In this document: piece by piece, positions 34,796 to 43,410 of the stretch
Layout of the letters: the number at the start of each line of letters is the position of its first letter
How positions within the stretch are numbered: position 1 is the stretch's first letter
Assembly: GCA_963786975.1 (NCBI GenBank)
Contig: CAWBBE010000004.1
Location: 575,895 to 639,894 of the forward strand
Reading direction: 5' to 3'
Origin: Palsa-506 sp963786975
GTDB lineage: Bacteria; Actinomycetota; Actinomycetes; Streptosporangiales; Streptosporangiaceae
Length of the DNA stretch: 64,000 nucleotides
Notes under the pieces: model-generated
What the model saw: only the letters and a program-made list of their open reading frames with translations
The model's database searches: none
What the model was told of the DNA's origin: nothing
Translations under genes and position numbers: made by a program

Positions 34796-35329
34796 TCAGC
34801 TGGAGGCAGGCTGGTAGGCGAGCGCGACGACGCCGTTCGGCGCTGGGGTTGCGCCGAGAAGCTTCAGCGGGAGCGTCTTGCCGCTGCCACCGCCAGCCGC
34901 TCCTCCGCCGGCTAGCACCGGGTGGATCGAGAACCGGATTTCATCGACCAGGTGGTGGGCGAGCAGGGTTTGGCTGAGTCGGCCGTATCCGTACATCATG
35001 AGATCACCACCATCTTCTTGCTTGAGCTCGGTCACGGCGGTGACGACGTCGTCGCGAATGAGCGTGGAGTTGTTCCAGTCAGCGTTCTCCAGCGTCGAGG
35101 AGAACACGTACTTGCGAATCGCGTTGATCGCGTCTGCGTATGGCCCGGTCTGTCTGGGCATGACATCGGCGAAGTACTCATAGGTGCCTCGTCCCATGAG
35201 CATGCCGCCGAGGGCGTGCAGCGCCTGAACGGCTTCCTCCGCTGCGTCCGGGTCGAAGATCGCCCAGGAGCTTGGGTTTGCGGTGACGCCGTCGAGCGAG
35301 ACGAAGGCGGAATTGATGATCTTGCGCAT
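34796..35329 (-). CDS. Dihydrofolate reductase family protein (RibD C-terminal domain)
   Basis: 177 residues from ATG 35329 with AGGAGG twelve bases upstream. MRKIINSAFVSLDGVTANPS, LMGRGTYEYFADVMPRQTGP, GDLMMYGYGRLSQTLLAHHL and EIRFSIHPVLAGGG mark the RibD_C fold with the NADPH-binding G-x-G-x-L turn. An intact relative of the frameshifted DHFR-like gene at 32918 but only distantly similar. Substrate unknown. Confidence 0.88.
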   Translation of the reverse strand: MRKIINSAFVSLDGVTANPSSWAIFDPDAAEEAVQALHALGGMLMGRGTYEYFADVMPRQTGPYADAINAIRKYVFSSTLENADWNNSTLIRDDVVTAVTELKQEDGGDLMMYGYGRLSQTLLAHHLVDEIRFSIHPVLAGGGAAGGGSGKTLPLKLLGATPAPNGVVALAYQPASS

Positions 35330-35499
35330 CGCGGTGCTCCTCCTGTGTCGTTTGTGAGCTACATCAGGAAGACGAACGGGAGCGGCCGAAACCGGACGCG
35401 GCTCTACCAGATTTCGAGGAGGTCCAAGCGCCGCCGAGCTCGACGCGGACCCGATCGCAAGCACTGCTCGGCGCGGGTTCGGCGGTGAGCTGGCACGCG

Positions 35500-36768
35500 C
35501 TAGGAGATTCCCATGCTCTCGATCCGCCGCTCGAAGGACATGCGCTCGGCCGGGCTCCGGGCCAGCGCAATGGCCTGCTCGTAGTACTCCCGGGCCGCGG
35601 TGTGGCAGCCGGCCCGCCGTTCCAGGTCAGCCCGGGCCGCCCAGTAGAAGGGATACCGGGACAGCTTGCGCTCCCCGGCCAAGGCGATCAGTTCGCGGCG
35701 GCCCGCGTCGATGCCGTCCCGTTCGGCCACGGCCAGCGCACGGTTCAGCGCCACGATCGGGCTCCAGGACTGCTGGGCGAGAACCTGGTAGAAGCCGATA
35801 ATCCGGTCCCAGTCGGTCTCCTGGATCGACGGCGCTATCGCGTGCTCACAGGCGATGCCGGCCTCCAGATGCCAGCGGGACATGTGATCCCCGGTGGCCG
35901 AGCCGGCGAGGTGCACCAGACCGCGCTCGATGCGCGCCCGATCCCAGCGGCTCCGGTCCTGGTCCTCGAGGGGGACGAACACACCGTGCTCGTCGAGGCG
36001 GGCCGGCAGGCGAGCGGCGTCGAAGCAGAACAGCGCGGCCAGGGCGTGTACGTCCGGATGCGCCGTCGCCTTGGCATCCAGCAGCAGCTCAGCCAGGCGC
36101 AGCGCGTCCTCGCAGAGGAACGGGCGTACCGGGTCCTGCGGGTTGCTGCCGTGGTAGCCCTCGTTGAACAGCAGATACAGTGATCGCAGCACGGAATCCC
36201 GCCGGGCGCCGATGTCAGGCAAGTCGTCCACGTCCGGCAGCCGGCCCAGCTGACGCAGACGGCCGCGCCCCCGGTGCAGCCGTCGGTCGATGGTCTGAGT
36301 ATCGACCAGGAACGCTTGACCGATCTCCTTAGGAGACAGACCGCACAGCCACCGCAGGATCAGTGTCACGTGCGTCTCGCGGTTCAGGCCGGGGTCGCAC
36401 ACCGCGAACATCATCGCCAACTGGCTGACGCTCTCGGCGGCCGGGGCCAGTGCCGCCTCGATCGTGCCGGTCAGCGCCGTCGTCGCCGCCAGCTCGGGCA
36501 GGAACGAGCGGTGGCGCTGTTCCCGGCGGATGATGTCGACCGCCCGGTTGTGGGCGGCCCGGATGATCCACGCCTTCGGGTCCTGCGGGAACCCGAAGCG
36601 CCAGGCGTGCATGGCACTGACCAGCGCGTCGTGGACGACGTCCTCGGCGAGCGGGACGTTGGACGGGCCCACGACCCGGGTCAGCGCGCTGACCAGGTGC
36701 GCGTACTCCTTCCGGAACAGGTCCTCGACCAGCTCCGTAGGTGACACCGCAGCGGGCCGTTCATCCAC
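35500..36768 (-). CDS. ECF42-type RNA polymerase sigma factor with C-terminal extension
   Basis: 422 residues from GTG 36768, five bases after the YCII-gene stop; earlier in-frame ATG would overlap that gene. Region 2: YAHLVSALTRVVGPSNVPLA, EDVVHDALVSAMHAWRFGFP, KAWIIRAAHNRAVDIIRREQ. Region 4: LILRWLCGLSPKEIGQAFLV, DTQTIDRRLHRGRGRLR. The remaining ~200 residues (DUF6596/TPR-like, SLYLLFNEGYHGSNPQDPVR) are the regulatory extension that defines ECF42. These sigma factors have no anti-sigma and pair with YCII/DGPF proteins, exactly the neighbour here. Confidence 0.92.
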   Translation of the reverse strand: MDERPAAVSPTELVEDLFRKEYAHLVSALTRVVGPSNVPLAEDVVHDALVSAMHAWRFGFPQDPKAWIIRAAHNRAVDIIRREQRHRSFLPELAATTALTGTIEAALAPAAESVSQLAMMFAVCDPGLNRETHVTLILRWLCGLSPKEIGQAFLVDTQTIDRRLHRGRGRLRQLGRLPDVDDLPDIGARRDSVLRSLYLLFNEGYHGSNPQDPVRPFLCEDALRLAELLLDAKATAHPDVHALAALFCFDAARLPARLDEHGVFVPLEDQDRSRWDRARIERGLVHLAGSATGDHMSRWHLEAGIACEHAIAPSIQETDWDRIIGFYQVLAQQSWSPIVALNRALAVAERDGIDAGRRELIALAGERKLSRYPFYWAARADLERRAGCHTAAREYYEQAIALARSPAERMSFERRIESMGIS

Positions 36769-36773
36769 GAGCG

Positions 36774-37124
36774 TCAGTTCCGATGGTCCTGGACCGGCCG
36801 CACCTCGACGGAACCGCCGAACTCGTATGTCGGGCACGTGCGCGCCACGTCAACGGCGTCTTCCAGGGAGGCAGCCTCGATGATCAAGCTGCCGGTCACC
36901 AGATCCTTCGACTCGGCGTACGGGCCGTCGGTGACCACGCGCTCGTGGCCCCGGACCGCGGCCCCCGGGTTGTCGAGTGCGGTTCCGACGTTGCCCCGAC
37001 CCTGCCGAGCCAGCTCATCGGACCAGCGATACCACTTCTCGACATGAGCCTGAAGCTCCGAGGGCGACAGATCGTGCCGCGCGACAGCGCCCCCACGAAA
37101 GATCAGCATGAACTTGCTCCGCAC
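36774..37124 (-). CDS. YCII/DGPF-type protein, partner of the ECF42 sigma factor
   Basis: 116 residues from GTG 37124 with GGGGA upstream; ATG 37157 or 37154 is an alternative. FMLIFRGGAV, LQAHVEKWYRWSDELARQG, GHERVVTDGPYAESKDLVTG and LIIEAASLEDAVDVARTCPT carry the DGP[FY] motif and the dimeric alpha+beta barrel. The reaction is unknown. It is cotranscribed with and just upstream of the sigma gene, whose GTG follows its stop by five bases. Confidence 0.9.
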   Translation of the reverse strand: MRSKFMLIFRGGAVARHDLSPSELQAHVEKWYRWSDELARQGRGNVGTALDNPGAAVRGHERVVTDGPYAESKDLVTGSLIIEAASLEDAVDVARTCPTYEFGGSVEVRPVQDHRN

Positions 37125-37340
37125 GGGGCGTTCCCCGCTTCGGGACTCCGGCATCATGGCTCCCAACCGTATCCGCCGCCGCGCCTCATCGAACTCCGCC
37201 ACCGGGGCATCAGGGCCTACCCAGGCGGCACGGCCACCGCACCTCCTTGAGCTTGCCCGAGTCCCCTGGATCTGGCGTGCCCGGCGTGTCGCCTTGATAG
37301 CGGTGGCGGCCATCCCATGCTCGATGAGTGCCGCCGTTTG

Positions 37341-38117
37341 TCAGGGCGCGGTTGCGACGGCCAGGACGCGGCGGATCAGCGCGAAGTGCTCCAGGGAGCG
37401 GACGCCTTCGCCATGAAAGGAGACCAGCGCTGGGTCGTCGCCCGGATCAATCGTGACTGCCTCTTCCCAGATGGCTCGCTCGCGCTCCAGCCAGCCGGGC
37501 CGCTCACGGACCTCGATTCCCGTGAAGCCCGCCTCGGCCAGCCCGGCGGCGAGGTCCACCCGGCGCAGCCGGGCAGGCAACCGCTCGTCGTCCCGGTCGA
37601 CCGGCTCCCAGCAGGTCAGCGCAACATGCCCGCCGGCCTTGAGGACCCGGCGGATCTCACCGTACGCGGCGGACGGGTCATCGGGAAACTGGATCGCATC
37701 CGTGCATAGCACCGCGTCGGCGGAGCCGTCCGGCAGCCCGGAGGCGGTCAGATCGCCGACGCGGAACCGGGCGTCCGCGACGCCTAGCCGCGCCGCCTGC
37801 TCGCGGGCCTGGGCGAGCGCTTCCGCTGAAACATCGATACCGACGAGCCCGGCCCCGCTGCCCTGCGCAACCATCAGCCCGTAGCCGGCCCGGCCGCACG
37901 CCAGGTCGAGCAGCATACCGCCGGGCTTCAACCGCAGCCCGGTGATGAGCTCAGGGATCGCCACCGCCGGGACCACCCCCGCCAGCAAATCCGGGGACAA
38001 CCCCAGGTGCCGGTTCATTATCTCCCCGACGGCGGGCGTCGCCGCCTTGCCGGCATACCAGTCATCCCAGTAATCCACTGACCTCGGCTTCGGCGGCACC
38101 CGGCCATTATGGCCCAC
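37341..38117 (-). CDS. Class I SAM-dependent methyltransferase
   Basis: 258 residues (GTG 38117; GTG 38099 is equally possible). SVDYWDDWYAGKAATPAVGE, motif I MLLDLACGRAGYGLMVA, LVGIDVSAEALAQAREQAAR, ADAVLCTDAIQFPDDPSAAY and VLKAGGHVALTCWEPVDRDD are all present; the C-terminus ends GVRSLEHFALIRRVLAVAT as in small-molecule methyltransferases. It stands alone after the ECF42/YCII operon. Substrate unknown. Confidence 0.85.
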   Translation of the reverse strand: MGHNGRVPPKPRSVDYWDDWYAGKAATPAVGEIMNRHLGLSPDLLAGVVPAVAIPELITGLRLKPGGMLLDLACGRAGYGLMVAQGSGAGLVGIDVSAEALAQAREQAARLGVADARFRVGDLTASGLPDGSADAVLCTDAIQFPDDPSAAYGEIRRVLKAGGHVALTCWEPVDRDDERLPARLRRVDLAAGLAEAGFTGIEVRERPGWLERERAIWEEAVTIDPGDDPALVSFHGEGVRSLEHFALIRRVLAVATAP

Positions 38118-38562
38118 CAGAACACAGGCGACGTTTCGTCACAACGCAACCGGCCATACGAGGAAACACCGCGATCGCCCACCTGTCCTCTGGCCTTCTT
38201 GGCATCCCGCGCCCCGGTGAGCCAGGAGTGCGGATCCGCTCAAGCGCCTGCCCGAGCCTTGCGTGTTCAACCGATCGGCCGCACCCAGATGCGACATTCG
38301 GCGCGCTTGCCGGGGTAAGCGGTCAGCTCTCGGACCAGCATTGGGTATCCCGCGTACCCGACGGATGGGGGGCAGTCCTGACGGATGACTCGCCCGTGCG
38401 TTTTGGGGCACCCTTCGGGACCTACGCGATCTGGCGTCCCTCCGCAGACTGGTCTGTCGCGGGACGATCCAGCCGCTTGCGGCAACAAGGATTCGCCTTC
38501 TGGTCCAGCATGATCGGGTCCGTGACCCGGCCATCTGGGCACTCCGGTGTGGCGATCTGCTG
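38118..38562. other. Gene-free region
   Basis: No frame with convincing coding character on either strand. The part near 38390-38530 has a short minus-strand frame (ATPECPDGRVTDPIMLDQKA) without start or relatives known to me. Confidence 0.35.
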
Positions 38563-38607
38563 TGTCAGTTTAGGTTGACAAATCAAGGATGTCAGTCTAT
38601 ACTGACA
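38563..38607 (+). promoter_or_regulatory. Consensus promoter overlapped by two TGTCA-N8-TGACA operators
   Basis: -35 TTGACA (38575-38580), exact 17-bp spacer, -10 TATACT (38598-38603). Operator 1 TGTCAgtttaggtTGACA (38563-38580) covers the -35. Operator 2 TGTCAgtctatacTGACA (38590-38607, arms extend to 7 bp) covers the -10 and ends four bases before ATG 38611. The centres are 27 bp apart. Such placement means repression, most simply by the HTH protein encoded directly downstream. Confidence 0.8.
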
Positions 38608-38610
38608 GGC

Positions 38611-38823
38611 ATGGACATCGAAAAACTCAGCGTGAATCTCTCGTCGGATGACCCGGCAATTGGGCTTCGCGCCTCGTTGGCGCTCCATCGCCTGGCTGAG
38701 AGGGTCGAAGCGAACCACGTCGCGTCGGCCCGGGAAAAGGGCTGGTCGTGGCAGCAGATCGGAGACGCTTTGGGCGTCACCCGCCAATCCGTGCACACCA
38801 AATACAACAAGGAGTCATCATGA
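38611..38823 (+). CDS. Small helix-turn-helix DNA-binding protein
   Basis: 70 residues: IGLRASLALHRLAERVEANH, then a helix-turn-helix VASAREKGWSWQQIGDALGV, TRQSVHTKYNKE. The transcript must be nearly leaderless given the -10 at 38598. Its stop overlaps the next start (ATGA). In actinomycetes such small HTH proteins sit next to Clp-N-domain proteins; autorepression through the two adjacent operators is the likely mode. Confidence 0.85.
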   Translation: MDIEKLSVNLSSDDPAIGLRASLALHRLAERVEANHVASAREKGWSWQQIGDALGVTRQSVHTKYNKESS

Positions 38824-39333
38824 CCACCGAATCCGTTGTGCCAGAGGTGCTTCACGCCTGGGCCATCTATCTGCGGGCCAGTGAGGAGGCTCGTCGCCGA
38901 GGTGATCGCCGAACTGGCACCGATCACGTCTTGCTCGCCTTGTTGGAGGATCCCTCGATCGAAGTCGTGTTGGGCGTGAGCCTGCAGCAAGCTCGCCAGG
39001 CCCTTGAGTCGCTCGATCAGGAAGCCCTGGGTGCCCTGGGCATGGGGTCCGGCACCGACGCTCCCCCACTGCCGATGCGCGCCGTGCCGAAGAAGCCGAC
39101 GATCAGAGACGTCATGAAAAAAGATCGCCTCCGCATGACGCCCGCGGCAAAGAAAGTGCTTGAGGAAGCGGTCAAGCCCAATGCGCCGGAAGACCCAGGT
39201 CACGGCCCAGCAGGTGCTGGCCCAGATCCTCACTCTCCAACCACCAGATCCTGCGGCGGTGCTGCTGGGCGCTCTCGGCGTGAACACGTCGGAGGTTCGG
39301 CGCCGATTGGATGCGGTCACGCCCGACAGCTGA
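38820..39333 (+). pseudogene. Clp N-terminal-domain (ClpR/ClpC-like) protein, one +1 frameshift
   Basis: ATG 38820 overlaps the HTH gene. PEVLHAWAIYLRASEEARRR, TGTDHVLLALLEDPSIEVVL and MTPAAKKVLEEAVKP are Clp-N repeats. After a +1 shift at about 39180 it resumes MRRKTQVTAQQVLAQILTLQ, LLGALGVNTSEVRRRLDAVT, PDS and TGA at 39333, completing the second repeat (~170 residues). There is no ATPase domain, so it is an adaptor or substrate-binding protein. Whether the shift is real decides if the HTH partner acts alone. Confidence 0.8.
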
Positions 39334-39558
39334 GTCCCCAGCGACATTCACGACTTCGAGCGAAGGTGCCCGGATCGGGCCGCCTACGGGCCAGGGCAAC
39401 AATCGCGCGCGCTGGCCTCTGCAGACCGCTCCTCAAGGGCCAGAATTCATCGCGACGTCTGCCAGCTCGTGGTGGAGAAGTCCGCAGCCGTCCTACCCTC
39501 GGGGTAGCCCAAACCGTCGCCGACCTGGCTCAGGTCCGCGTGCAGGCGCGCCTGTATC

Positions 39559-40557
39559 TCACGCCCGCGACGACCCCGCTGGCAGCCGCAGGTCCAGGCC
39601 CAGCCAGTCCGCTAGCGCCCGGATCTCGTGGTGAACGGCAGCGGCGGTGGCCCTGCTGAACGGCACGTCCTGGTGGATCGCGTTGACCCGCAACACGCCA
39701 TAGGCGCGGTCGGCGACGGCATCCAGCTTGCCCACCAGCCGGTCGCCGGACAGGATCGGCAGCGCCCAGTAGCCCCAGCGGCGCTTGGCGGCGGACTTGT
39801 ACATCTCCAGCTGGTAGTCGAAGTCGAACAGCTCTGTCATCCGCTTGCGGTCGTAGACAAGCCGGTCCAGCGGTGACAGCAGCGCCGCCCGCCCGGAGAA
39901 CGACTGGCCAAGCTGCGCGGGATTTACCCGCCATTCACCCCGGACGCCCTCGACCACGGCTGGCTCGCCGGCCTCGCCCACGTCCGACGGCTCGACCGGG
40001 CAGTGGGGCCCGTGCGCCCGCGCGATGCCCAGCGCCGCGAGCCGCCGCCCGGCGCGGATGCGGCGCGCCTGGTCCGCCGGGACCATCGGGTCGTCCGGAT
40101 AGACGCGCTCGGCCAGGTCCCAGAGCCGGTCGCGCCCGCGCCACCCGGCCATCGCGACCTCGCCCCGCCGCACCATGAAGTCCACCAGCACCGAGACGTT
40201 GCGGTTGTTGGTCCAGCCCGTCGACTGCCACGGCACAGCACAGGAATCCGGCAACTCGCGCATCGGCAGCGGGCCGTCCGAGCCCAGCCGGTCCAAGATG
40301 TCCAGGCGGCACTTGTCGTTGGCCTCGACCCACCTGAGCGTGTCCTCGCGCCAGCCAGGCAGCGGCCCGCGGCCCGGCCACTCGGCCTTCTCCGCGGCAT
40401 ACAGCGCCATGTCCTCAGCGGGCCGGAGCCCATGTTCAACGTCACGTTCTGTGATTAGCCAAGCTTCTGGCCCGGGCGCACCGACCCGCCATTCGGTGCG
40501 GCTATTGGCCGGAGTCCTGCCGGGCAGAAATCGGCACATATTTGGATCTCGCGTCAA
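39559..40557 (-). pseudogene. YcaQ-like winged-helix DNA glycosylase, N-terminally degraded
   Basis: The protein is recognisable from RPAEDMALYAAEKAEWPGRG on: WREDTLRWVEANDKCRLDIL, GRDRLWDLAERVYPDD, LLSPLDRLVYDRKRMTELFD, FDYQLEMYKSAAKRRWGYWA, GDRLVGKLDAVADRAYGVLR. Family members have about 100 more residues in front, including a winged helix. The ~35 residues before RPAED match nothing expected and the only starts are a TTG and an ATG just ahead. So the 5' part is lost or scrambled. YcaQ/AlkX enzymes unhook DNA crosslinks; activity here is doubtful. Confidence 0.7.
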
Positions 40558-40614
40558 GACCGTCTGGGCGAAGGCCCGGCCGAAGAGGTGCCCCCGACCA
40601 GGACGACGGAGTGA

Positions 40615-41253
40615 TCAGGCCTCACTGATCAATGACCGCGCCTCTGCGGGGCCGACCACGAGATCGTGAAGGTCGCCGCCCACCTCGAGCCGATCCGACT
40701 GTTCGATCCCGCCGGCCTTCACCGGCTCGAAGCCGGCCGTTCGGATCAACCGCTCGACTTCCTCGCCAGCACGGTCGTCGTCGGTCGCGTAGAAGAGGAC
40801 CGCCGGCTCCGGTGACCGGTTGCGGGAGGACTCGAGGAGATCGGCCGACAGGGTTCCAAACGCCATGGCCAAGCGCGCCCCCGCCGGCAACCACCCGGCG
40901 ACAACCTCGCCGGAGGATTGCCCTTTCGGCAGGAGGCGGAAGACGTTACCTTGTGCGTCGGTGGAGAGCGGGTTGCTCGGAACGACCACGAGTTTGCCGG
41001 TTAGCGGGCCGGCGATCTCGTCTATGACGCCCTTCAGCACGGCAAACCGCAGCGCGAGGACCACGGCATCGGCGCCCCGCAACGCGTCGCGGTTGTCGAC
41101 GGCGGCGACCGCAGCCTGGCCGATCTCTGCAGCCAGCGTTCGTGCCGACTCATTGTCGGCGCTGGACAGCCGCAGGGTAGTCTCGCCGCCTGAGGCAAGC
41201 TGGCGGGCGATGATCGACCCGAGCCCTCCAGTGCCGATGATCGCGGTGGTCAT
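40615..41253 (-). CDS. NADPH-dependent F420 reductase-like oxidoreductase
   Basis: 212 residues. Rossmann start TTAIIGTGGLGSIIARQLAS, then LRLSSADNESARTLAAEIGQ, GADAVVLALRFAVLKGVIDE, LVVVPSNPLSTDAQGNV. This is the NADP-oxidoreductase/F420-dependent fold (PF03807) with the short C-terminal helix bundle GGIEQSDRLEVGGDLHDL. It may move hydride between NADP and F420 or act on another carbonyl. It follows the VOC gene on the same strand (gap 53 bp). Confidence 0.85.
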   Translation of the reverse strand: MTTAIIGTGGLGSIIARQLASGGETTLRLSSADNESARTLAAEIGQAAVAAVDNRDALRGADAVVLALRFAVLKGVIDEIAGPLTGKLVVVPSNPLSTDAQGNVFRLLPKGQSSGEVVAGWLPAGARLAMAFGTLSADLLESSRNRSPEPAVLFYATDDDRAGEEVERLIRTAGFEPVKAGGIEQSDRLEVGGDLHDLVVGPAEARSLISEA

Positions 41254-41306
41254 GACCGAACCTCCTGAGCGTCACGGTGCTGACAGCGGCTCCGGTGACC
41301 TCGGAG

Positions 41307-41777
41307 TCACTCGGGCTCGTCGGCGGGCGTAGTCGATGGCCAGTGAGCGGGCGACCAGTCCCCCTCCGGGTCCGTGGTTTGCCCCACCTCGATCAGATGA
41401 CCGTCGGGATCGCGGATGTAGCAACGCTTCTCGTACTGGTGCTGTTTCGGCGGCGTCAGGAATTGAGCACCCCGGGCGCTCCATTCGGCGTACACGGCCG
41501 CGATGTCTTTAACCCGGATATTGAGGAAGCTGCTGACCCGGTCGGGATCGCGTGGCGTCTCCAGGATGACCGTCGGCTTGTCGTCGGTCGGGCCTCCGCC
41601 GACATTGATGATGATCCAGCTGTTGGATAGTGCGACATAGGTCAGCCCTCCGGGGCCGGAGAAGGCCACCGTGCCGCCGAGTACTTCGGTGTAGAAGCGC
41701 CGAGAGCGCTCGACATCGTCCGAGACGATGAAGTGGGCCAGCACAATTCCCTCTGGCGGCGGTGGGAGCTCGGCCAT
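41307..41777 (-). CDS. VOC superfamily (glyoxalase/dioxygenase-like) protein
   Basis: 156 residues from ATG 41777 with GGAGGTG upstream. IVLAHFIVSDDVERSRRFYT, EVLGGTVAFSGPGGLTYVAL and FLTPPKQHQYEKRCYIRDPD GHLIEVGQTT show one VOC module with metal-site positions (His in LAHF, Glu in LIEVGQ). Probably part of a minus-strand unit with the F420-type oxidoreductase. Confidence 0.88.
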   Translation of the reverse strand: MAELPPPPEGIVLAHFIVSDDVERSRRFYTEVLGGTVAFSGPGGLTYVALSNSWIIINVGGGPTDDKPTVILETPRDPDRVSSFLNIRVKDIAAVYAEWSARGAQFLTPPKQHQYEKRCYIRDPDGHLIEVGQTTDPEGDWSPAHWPSTTPADEPE

Positions 41778-42795
41778 CTGACACCTCCACAGGTTGGGTC
41801 TCACACCCCGCTTACGGCGGGTCTGCAGGCGATGTTGCGATGATCGGGATTCAGCGCCGGTGGTAGCTTGCCCATCGAAGTGGCAACTCATTCACCGGCA
41901 TCACACTCCGGCGCAATTGCGGGCCGCCGCCGCAAGTCACCGAGCACCAGCACCGGCCGCCGCTCGGCCATGATCGCGTTGTGCAGCGCCTTCAGACCGG
42001 CGACATAGACCCCCCCGGGAAGGCGGGGAATTCCCGGTGAACCCGCAGCAGTCGGCCCGGTTCCGGCCCGGCACCAGGTGTCGGACGCCAAGAGCGACCC
42101 GTTAACCGAACTCATCTGAATTCGCGCAGGTCACAGGATCATCGGAGTGCCACGCCTGTATGCCTGGGCGTGCCTGGGGCCCCATTTGGCAGGTCGCATA
42201 GGCATCCACGTTGAGATGGCAGCTCCGGAAAGCGGACATGCAGCGTCATACCACTTGCCGACCTTCTCCTTGATGCCGCTTGTGACCTCAGCCAGCATCC
42301 AGCCTCATGGCCGCCGGGCGGCCCTTGACGTGCTGATATCCCTGGTGCCCGGCACAGAGGCGTTAGTTCGGAGAAGATGCCGGCGACGCGCACGTGCTTG
42401 CGGACATGGTCCGCACCGACTCCACCAGCGCGAGCCGCCAACCTGGGCGGGCACGCGGGGGGACGACAGGGTCGCGTTCATCGATACCCGCGATGTCGCG
42501 GACGTGGCCGCGGCCATCCTCGTCGAGGGCCCGGGGATCGCAGACACCGTCCGGGCGAAGGCGCCGTTCCCGTCCGAAGCTTCGTGGTGGCCGGGGGCGA
42601 CCGGTCCGCAAGCTGCCCGAGGATGGCACGGCGCTCGAGGCTTCCTAGCGAGGCGGACGTGTGGGCAGAAGCGCCGACGGGCACGCCTACCGGCGGGCAC
42701 GCACGTGCCTCCAGGTACAGCCAGGTCCGGACAGCAAACAGACATGTGCACCGTCTACGTCGGACCCGCGGCAGCAGAGGAGAGGCGGTCATCCC
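41778..42795. other. 1-kb stretch with gene fragments only
   Basis: No intact gene. Minus strand 41888-42115 has a 75-codon frame (GGVYVAGLKALHNAIMAERR PVLVLGD) that looks coding but matches no family I know. The plus-strand part near 42460-42545 is an NmrA-like fragment (separate entry). Overall this is decayed DNA. Confidence 0.45.
42462..42560 (+). pseudogene. NmrA/SDR-like dehydrogenase fragment
   Basis: The frame reads DDRVAFIDTRDVADVAAAIL VEGPG, the conserved segment of NmrA-type atypical SDR proteins (…FIDVRDVAAVAA…). Flanking codons on both sides do not continue the family and no start or stop fits. A small remnant. Confidence 0.55.
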
Positions 42796-43410
42796 GTGCG
42801 TTCCGACATCGTCCCCGGCGGCACCTTCCCCGATTATTCGCTGCCCGACCAGACCGGCGCCGCCCGCAAGCTGAGCGAGATCCAGGGCCGGGATCCGATG
42901 ATCCTGACGCTCGCGCGCGGCAACTACTGCCCGAAAGAGCACCGGCAGCACCTGGAGCTGGCCGAGCACTACCCGAAGATCGCGGTAGCTTATACACAGA
43001 TCGCCACTATCGCCACCGACGACCATCACACCCTGCAAGAATTCCGCGCCTCGGTCGGCGCCCAGTGGCCCTTCCTGTCCGATCCCGGCCGGATCGTCCA
43101 GCAGGACCTCGACATCCAGGAGTACACCGACCCCGAGCACAACCCCATGATCCCGCACACGCTCGTGCTCAAGCCGGGACTGGTCATCCACAGCGTCTAC
43201 AACGGCTACTGGTTCTGGGGCCGCCCGTCGTTCTACGACCTGTGGCATGACCTGCGCGCTGCCACTGCCGAGTTCCGCCCGGACTGGGACCTGAGCACCC
43301 CGGGACTGCGCGAAGCCTGGGACCAGGGCGACTACGCGAAGTTCCACGGCTGGGACCGGCGGTCCCCCGGGTCAATGCCGACCTCGTATGTCGAGCCGAG
43401 CAAGGGATGA
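42796..43410 (+). CDS. Redoxin (AhpC/TSA-like peroxiredoxin) family protein
   Basis: 204 residues from GTG 42796 with GAGGAGAGG upstream. PGGTFPDYSLPDQTGAARKL, MILTLARGNYCPKEHRQHLE (peroxidatic Cys in NYCP), YPKIAVAYTQIATIATDDHH, EFRASVGAQWPFLSDPGRIV form a thioredoxin-fold peroxidase. The C-terminal ~50 residues (GYWFWGRPSFYDLWHDLRA) are typical of a redoxin subgroup of unknown partner. Its stop overlaps the nitronate monooxygenase start, so the pair is coupled. Confidence 0.85.
   Translation: MRSDIVPGGTFPDYSLPDQTGAARKLSEIQGRDPMILTLARGNYCPKEHRQHLELAEHYPKIAVAYTQIATIATDDHHTLQEFRASVGAQWPFLSDPGRIVQQDLDIQEYTDPEHNPMIPHTLVLKPGLVIHSVYNGYWFWGRPSFYDLWHDLRAATAEFRPDWDLSTPGLREAWDQGDYAKFHGWDRRSPGSMPTSYVEPSKG

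Noticed and set aside
41888..42115. 75-codon minus-strand frame as a gene
   Set aside because: Looks protein-like but lacks a ribosome site and known relatives and lies in a stretch of fragments; kept only as a note.
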